From Pseudonocardiaceae bacterium YIM PH 21723 (GTDB taxonomy: Bacteria > Actinomycetota > Actinomycetes > Mycobacteriales > Pseudonocardiaceae): a stretch of DNA of 51,957 nucleotides. The notes under the pieces are model-generated. The model did not search any database. It was not told where the DNA came from and saw only the letters and a list, made by a program, of their open reading frames with translations. The stretch is taken from NCBI GenBank assembly GCA_003600225.1, contig QZFT01000054.1, positions 1 through 51,957 on the forward strand, read 5' to 3'. Position numbers and translations under genes: made by a program. Positions within the stretch are counted from its first letter, which is position 1. The number at the start of each line of letters is the position of its first letter. Positions 48,165-51,957 of this stretch are shown here, piece after piece.

Positions 48165-49316
48165 TTAGCTGGACTGTTTGGCCAGCTCATCCCTGATGGC
48201 AGCGCACCAGTTCTCGATGGAGCTGGAACTCCTCGGGAGGCTATAACCAGCCTCCAGCAGTCCCTGCTTCAGTTCCTTCGGGGTGGTGAGCTTCTGCTGC
48301 ACCCCCAACGGCACAGCGACCTCTTTGCTGGCTTTGGTGCCCTCGGCCTGTTTGGCCGGTTGGGCTGCAGCAGCCGGGCGGGGCTCCGGAGCGTTGGCCT
48401 TAGCCGCGGCTTGTTCTGCCAGACGCCGCTGCCGGTTGATCTCGGCCTGGTACTCAGCGAGGTCTTGCTCGTATCGCTTCTGCACCTCAGCGTTATAGGC
48501 GGCCAGTTCCTGTTCGTACTTCTTCTTGCGATCCTCGCTGTCACGGAGCTTGCTGTGCTCGATGACCATGTGAACCATGAAGCCAATGAAAGAGGCGAAG
48601 CAGAAGATCAGCACGACGCCTGGCCCCTTGGGATACCAGTGGGCGGCCTGCATGGCCACGGCGCAGGCACAGACGAAGCAGGCCACTGCCAGCAGCAGTC
48701 TCCATTTGCCTTCATTTCGGCGTTTGATCAGCGAGTAGCTGCCTGAGCCGATCATCGCGGTTTCGGCGAACGCGGCCCCTGCAAAGCCAACGACCCAGTT
48801 GTAGGGCGGCGGCAGCTTGTCCCTGACCATGTCGGCGAAGAACATGATCTGACCGAAAGCGCCGACTCCGACGGACATGATGTAGCCGGCCACCGACGCG
48901 TACTTGCCAGTCTTCTCGGCATGGCCCAGGTCCGGATCTTCCGGTTTGGTCGGCTCAACGAGCGCGGGGCGCTCCGGCCGTACCGGTTCCGGCATCGTCG
49001 GGACCTGAGCAGCAGTAGTAGCCATTGGCAACTTGGGAACCGACGCTGATGCGGACATTGCCATTGGGGTCTGCACCTCAACTGGCGCGGCGTCCGTCGG
49101 CTTCTCGGTCCCAGGCTCGTTCACGGCGGAAGCGGCTGACTCGGGTTCTGCGTCAGGTGCTGACGTGGTGGGGTCTGGTGCGGGTTCCGGGCTGGCGGAG
49201 TCGTTGGCGGCCTTCTCGATCTCGGAACCGTCGATGCCCTGTGCGGCAATGATGTCGGCGAACTGCTTGGCCAGATCGTCATTGGGCTCGGGAGCGGGGG
49301 AGCCGATGGCTTCCAC
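48165..49316 (-). CDS. Membrane protein, transfer/spread-like (383 aa)
   Basis: GTG 49,316 has AAGGAGG upstream. A disordered N-terminus of about 140 residues (Pro, Ala, Glu) precedes about four transmembrane helices in the middle (IMSVGVGAFGQIMFFADMV, WVVGFAGAAFAETAMIGSG, LLLAVACFVCACAVAMQA, VVLIFCFASFIGFMVHMVI). A coiled-coil (KKKYEQELAAYNAEVQKRYE) and a basic C-terminus follow. The general make-up matches actinomycete plasmid spread (Spd) proteins. Only the pattern supports this. Confidence 0.7.
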   Translation of the reverse strand: MEAIGSPAPEPNDDLAKQFADIIAAQGIDGSEIEKAANDSASPEPAPDPTTSAPDAEPESAASAVNEPGTEKPTDAAPVEVQTPMAMSASASVPKLPMATTAAQVPTMPEPVRPERPALVEPTKPEDPDLGHAEKTGKYASVAGYIMSVGVGAFGQIMFFADMVRDKLPPPYNWVVGFAGAAFAETAMIGSGSYSLIKRRNEGKWRLLLAVACFVCACAVAMQAAHWYPKGPGVVLIFCFASFIGFMVHMVIEHSKLRDSEDRKKKYEQELAAYNAEVQKRYEQDLAEYQAEINRQRRLAEQAAAKANAPEPRPAAAAQPAKQAEGTKASKEVAVPLGVQQKLTTPKELKQGLLEAGYSLPRSSSSIENWCAAIRDELAKQSS

Positions 49317-49489
49317 GACGGGCCTCCTTCCTGGCAGTGACGTAGTGATGATCGGTGATTGGCCGGACACCGGTGTCGACCGGGGTGGGTTACTGGGTTG
49401 ATCCGGTGGCCTGGGCAACACACGCGGCCCGATCCGGGCGATATACCTGGGGCGTGCCGCATGTGTTGCCCCGGTGCCGGAGCACCAGC

Positions 49490-49708
49490 TCAGGACGTGC
49501 ATGAAGCCATCCCGAGCACGAGTTGGAGTTGATTGCGGAGCTTCTGCTCAAGATCTTTGAGAGTCTTCAGCTGGCCGACCGCCCGCATGTCGCCCGCATC
49601 AAGACGTTTGCGGGTCGCGTTCTGGAACACGGCATTCGCGTCGATCTCCGCTCGCAGGCTCGCGGCCTGGAGGCTCAGCGGCAGATCGGGATCGACGGGC
49701 CCGTTCAT
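49490..49708 (-). CDS. Small protein (72 aa) after WhiB gene
   Basis: ATG 49,708 overlaps the WhiB stop as ATGA. The product is helical (LQAASLRAEIDANAVFQNAT, LKTLKDLEQKLRNQLQL). The function is unknown. Confidence 0.65.
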   Translation of the reverse strand: MNGPVDPDLPLSLQAASLRAEIDANAVFQNATRKRLDAGDMRAVGQLKTLKDLEQKLRNQLQLVLGMASCTS

Positions 49709-49992
49709 GATGCCCTCACCTCGCCCGCTTGTTTGGAGCGACGCGCCCGGCTACGTCGAAGAGAGCGGCGTTCGTCCTCGGTGAGCCCGCCCCAGACGCC
49801 GGCGTCGGCGCCGTGGGCCATGGCCCACTCCAGGCAGTCGGTGCGGACCGGGCATGGCAGCTGCTCGGATCCGCCGTTGCAGAACGTCTTGGCCTCGGTG
49901 ATCTGGCAGGTCGAGGGGCCGACTTCGGACACGGGGAAGAACAGTTCCGGGTCGGTCGTCTTGCAGGCCGCGCGGTGTCGCCAGTCGGTCAT
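49705..49992 (-). CDS. WhiB-family iron-sulfur regulator (variant spacing)
   Basis: This 95-residue protein has the WhiB pattern WRHRAACKTTDPELFFP (first Cys, residue 10), a second Cys in TFCNGGSEQ (41), then LPCPVRTDC (50 and 56), GVWGG and the basic RRSRARR tail. The usual CxxC between the second and third cysteines is widened to C-x8-C by an NGGSEQ insertion. The four cysteines should still coordinate a cluster. Wbl proteins regulate plasmid and developmental genes. It is coupled on both sides. Confidence 0.92.
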   Translation of the reverse strand: MTDWRHRAACKTTDPELFFPVSEVGPSTCQITEAKTFCNGGSEQLPCPVRTDCLEWAMAHGADAGVWGGLTEDERRSLRRSRARRSKQAGEVRAS

Positions 49993-50405
49993 GCCACACG
50001 CCCCAGGTACTCATCGAGCAGGGTGTCCAGCTCGTCCTGGTCCTCGTCGGCCTCCGGACTGGTCAGGTCCAGGTCGGGCCACTGGGTGCGCAGCCCACGC
50101 AGGTCACGCAGGTGCCGCTCGTAGGCGGCGAGTGTGTTGGCGGAGTCGAGCAGGTCGTCCAGGTCCTCATCGGCGATGCCGGAGTGCAGCAGCATCAGCT
50201 CCGAGTCGGTGGGCTCGTAGTCCGGCAGGTCGCCGGCCGGGCGGTCCGAGGGCGGGATGCCGATCGAGGCCTCGGCCAGGGCGACCGCGGCGCGGGCCGC
50301 GCGCTTGCGCAGCAGTGGGCCGGTGAACACCGCGGTGATCTGGCCGGCCAGCTCGGCCGGGTCGCCGGTGACCTCGCGGTAGTCGGTGAGGGATGTAGAG
50401 CGCAT
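49989..50405 (-). CDS. Unknown acidic protein (138 aa)
   Basis: ATG 50,405 has GGAAGGA upstream. The product is highly acidic (LDDLLDSANTLAAYERHLRD, TSPEADEDQDELDTLLDEYL). It is translationally coupled to WhiB, so it may be part of the same regulatory unit. A 24-bp box lies 175 bp upstream. The family is not recognised. Confidence 0.65.
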   Translation of the reverse strand: MRSTSLTDYREVTGDPAELAGQITAVFTGPLLRKRAARAAVALAEASIGIPPSDRPAGDLPDYEPTDSELMLLHSGIADEDLDDLLDSANTLAAYERHLRDLRGLRTQWPDLDLTSPEADEDQDELDTLLDEYLGRVA

Positions 50406-50579
50406 GTGCCGGTCCTTCCAGTAAGTGCTGGAGAAGGGGTTGGCCAGCCCGGTGGCCAAAACACCGGGCTGGCCGTTGGTGGTGGTTCCCCGGCGCGTCC
50501 TGGTCCTGCAGCTCACCCCGGCGCCCGGAGGAGGCGGCGGTGGTTCTTGGTGGCGCGGACCAGGACGACCGGCAAACAC

Positions 50580-50603
50580 CACGTCAAACAGGTGTTTGCG
50601 GTA
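50580..50603. promoter_or_regulatory. 24-bp palindromic box, copy 5
   Basis: CACGTCAAAC-AGGT-GTTTGCGGTA matches the plasmid-wide box at most positions. It lies in the ~630-bp gene-free interval 50,406-51,035, upstream of the WhiB operon. Confidence 0.65.
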
Positions 50604-50909
50604 GTCCGCCTGCTCGGTTCGCGCCACTCGGGGTGGCGGCGAGCGTGAGCACGGCGGAGAGGCCTCTGTCAGAGAGGTAGCCGCGGCCTTTTCATTCAGC
50701 ACGCTCCACTGGATCAACCAGGCGGGGGCGTCAGGCCGCGAGTGCTTCCGCTTCTCTGTGAAGTTCTCTGCGATTCGCCGTGAAGTACGGGGGCTGACTT
50801 GGCCGCCTGGATGGGGCGGTAAGCACCGGCGCAGACCGGGGAGCAGGTCCGGGGTGGAACCGGTATCCCGCCTACCGGTTCAGACAGTAACTGTCAGATT
50901 CAGATGATG

Positions 50910-51006
50910 TCAACAGTTATCGTCTGATTTTTCCTGATCATTGCCTGGTTAGCTATGTACGCCACTTGGCAGCTCCGATAGTCGGTTCAACTGTTATCGT
51001 CTGATC
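50910..51006 (+). promoter_or_regulatory. Paired GntR-type operators before GntR-kinase gene
   Basis: TCAACAGTTATCGTCTGATT (50,910-50,929) and TCAACTGTTATCGTCTGATC (50,987-51,006) agree at 18 of 20 bases, 77 bp apart. The second lies 30 bp before the start. Further dyads (AACTGTCAGATT at 50,889-50,900) surround them. They are probably autoregulatory sites for the downstream GntR protein. Confidence 0.7.
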
Positions 51007-51035
51007 CAGTTCAGGGCTGGCCATGAGACGAGGAG

Positions 51036-51896
51036 ATGACCTTGACCGCAGAAATTCCGGTGTCGGCCCCCGAGCGCGTGGCACACCTGATCCGGCAGGA
51101 CATCGAGGCCGGCCGCCTGGCGCACGCCGCGCTTCTGCCCGCCACCAAGGTCCTGGCCGAGCAGTACGACGCCTCGGCAACCACGATCACCAAGGCGATG
51201 GACATCCTGAAAGTCGAGGGCAAGGTCCTGGTGAAGGACCGCTCCGGCAGGGTCGTCAACTACCCGCCGGCCGCTGCTGCGACCGGCGCGGCCGCCAAGC
51301 CAGTCGTCCTGTTGATCGGCGGATACGCCGGTAGCGGGAAAACCGAACTGGGCAGGATCATCAGCCGCCGCACCCACTGGGCGATGCTGGACAAGGACTC
51401 CACGACCCGCTCGGTCGTCGAGGCCGCGCTGACCACGATGGGCCTCTCGCCCCATGACCGCGAGTCCGAGCAGTACCGCACGATCATCCGGCCTGCGGAG
51501 TACGAGGCGCTGATGACCGGGACGATCGAGAACGTCGAGTGCGGCACCAGCTGTGTGGTCACCGCGCCGTTCGTCGCGGAGTTCTCCGACCCGGCCTGGT
51601 GCGCCAGGACCCGGTCGAGCATCGAGAGCCGCGGCGGCATCGCCGTGTTCATCTGGGTGGAGTGCGACGCGGAGACCATGTTCGGGTACGTCCGCAAGCG
51701 CGGCGCGGCCCGGGACGCGAGCAAGCTGGCCGACTGGCCAGCCTGGCTCGCCCAGCTGGATCTGGCCTTCCGGCCGGCCACCGAGCACACCGTCATCAAC
51801 AACTCCGCAGCCGACGAGCCGCTCGAGGGCCAGGCCGCCGCGCTGCTGGCCACCGTGAACACCACGACGGCCACGCCGGTCAGCGCCGGGACATAG
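51036..51896 (+). CDS. GntR-type winged helix fused to a P-loop kinase-like domain
   Basis: This 286-residue protein has a GntR-like winged helix at residues 10-75 (VAHLIRQDIEAGRLAHAALL, ATTITKAMDILKVEG) and a C-terminal P-loop domain with Walker A GGYAGSGKTE (95-104) and DKDSTTR. The latter resembles zeta-toxin/AAA_33-type nucleotide kinases. The ATG at 51,036 touches AGGAG (51,031-51,035), so TTG 51,042 at 6 nt may be the real start. It is likely a nucleotide-sensing plasmid regulator. It ends at a strong terminator. Confidence 0.85.
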   Translation: MTLTAEIPVSAPERVAHLIRQDIEAGRLAHAALLPATKVLAEQYDASATTITKAMDILKVEGKVLVKDRSGRVVNYPPAAAATGAAAKPVVLLIGGYAGSGKTELGRIISRRTHWAMLDKDSTTRSVVEAALTTMGLSPHDRESEQYRTIIRPAEYEALMTGTIENVECGTSCVVTAPFVAEFSDPAWCARTRSSIESRGGIAVFIWVECDAETMFGYVRKRGAARDASKLADWPAWLAQLDLAFRPATEHTVINNSAADEPLEGQAAALLATVNTTTATPVSAGT

Positions 51897-51957
51897 CCGG
51901 CAACAACCTCACCTCGGGGTGGCGACCAGGAAACACCTGGTCGCCACCCCTTTTTCA
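51831..51957. repeat. Terminal direct overlap (right copy)
   Basis: Identical to bases 1-127. See the left copy. It covers the end of the GntR-kinase gene and its terminator. Confidence 0.93.
51916..51955 (+). terminator. Rho-independent terminator (right copy)
   Basis: Same 15-bp stem, AAACA loop and T run as at 86-125, in the overlap. Confidence 0.9.

Noticed and set aside
1-51957. Linear plasmid with terminal repeats
   Set aside because: The end repeats are direct, not inverted, start inside a gene and have the length of an assembly overlap. No telomere-like palindromes are seen.

Overview
This window is a high-GC actinomycete replicon that appears to be a complete circular plasmid. Its first 127 bases are identical to its last 127, so the unique circle is about 51,830 bp. 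The actinomycete assignment rests on the high GC content, frequent GTG starts and the gene families: WhiB, XRE-DUF5753 plus DUF6879, an FtsK/TraB-type transfer ATPase and a GntR regulator of the kind carried by actinomycete conjugative plasmids. The genus cannot be told from the sequence alone. There are no rRNA genes, no CRISPR array and no canonical full-length tRNA.

Layout. (a) 1-2,700: end of the GntR-kinase gene with its terminator, a small possible gene, a three-gene DUF6879 / XRE-DUF5753 cluster and an orphan Phd-like antitoxin. (b) 2,900-6,700: replication block with a winged-helix initiator-like protein that carries iterons inside its coding sequence, a DnaB helicase and a PUA/ASCH-like protein. 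(c) 6,900-9,700: a GGGGTG-rich repeat field, then a parA-parB partition cassette with 9-bp centromere-like repeats before, inside and after the genes, and a convergent second ribbon-helix-helix-like gene. (d) 9,800-13,400: XRE-TPR regulator and small genes of unknown function. (e) 13,400-19,600: an unusual tyrosine recombinase operon, a tandem-repeat island, a 587-residue orphan protein and an EEP-fold nuclease. (f) 20,100-23,700: a three-gene recombinase cassette (integrase, HTH, zinc-finger recombinase) flanked by a 12-bp direct repeat, next to a zinc-finger gene. (g) 24,100-26,700: candidate oriT, MobC-like accessory protein and relaxase. (h) 27,100-35,400: a possible conflict/defence island with a PycTM-like membrane effector, a Nudix hydrolase, a MoxR ATPase-VWA-DUF6744-like operon and a 2-hydroxyacid dehydrogenase. 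(i) 35,500-40,400: a tyrosine recombinase fused to an ASCH domain, then many short orphan genes. (j) 40,500-50,400, minus strand: transfer region with TraB/FtsK ATPase, membrane proteins, a WhiB protein, a lipoprotein, a decayed DUF5131 gene and a tRNA-like structure. (k) 50,900-51,900: GntR-P-loop kinase fusion with its own paired operators.

How it works together. Replication (initiator plus DnaB), partition (ParA/ParB plus repeats) and two transfer modules (relaxase/MobC and TraB-type translocase) form the backbone. Several families of dispersed palindromes suggest plasmid-wide regulation. The clearest is a 24-bp box with consensus NACGKSAAAC-N4-GTTTGMSGTN, found five times in intergenic DNA. 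In two places it forms part of a duplicated compound promoter with an exactly conserved 29-bp spacing. The accessory cargo looks like recombination and conflict functions rather than metabolism. The most novel features are the recombinase-ASCH fusion, the recombinase trio with its flanking repeats, the cyclase-less PycTM-like protein beside a Nudix gene and the MoxR-VWA operon, and the 24-bp box regulon.
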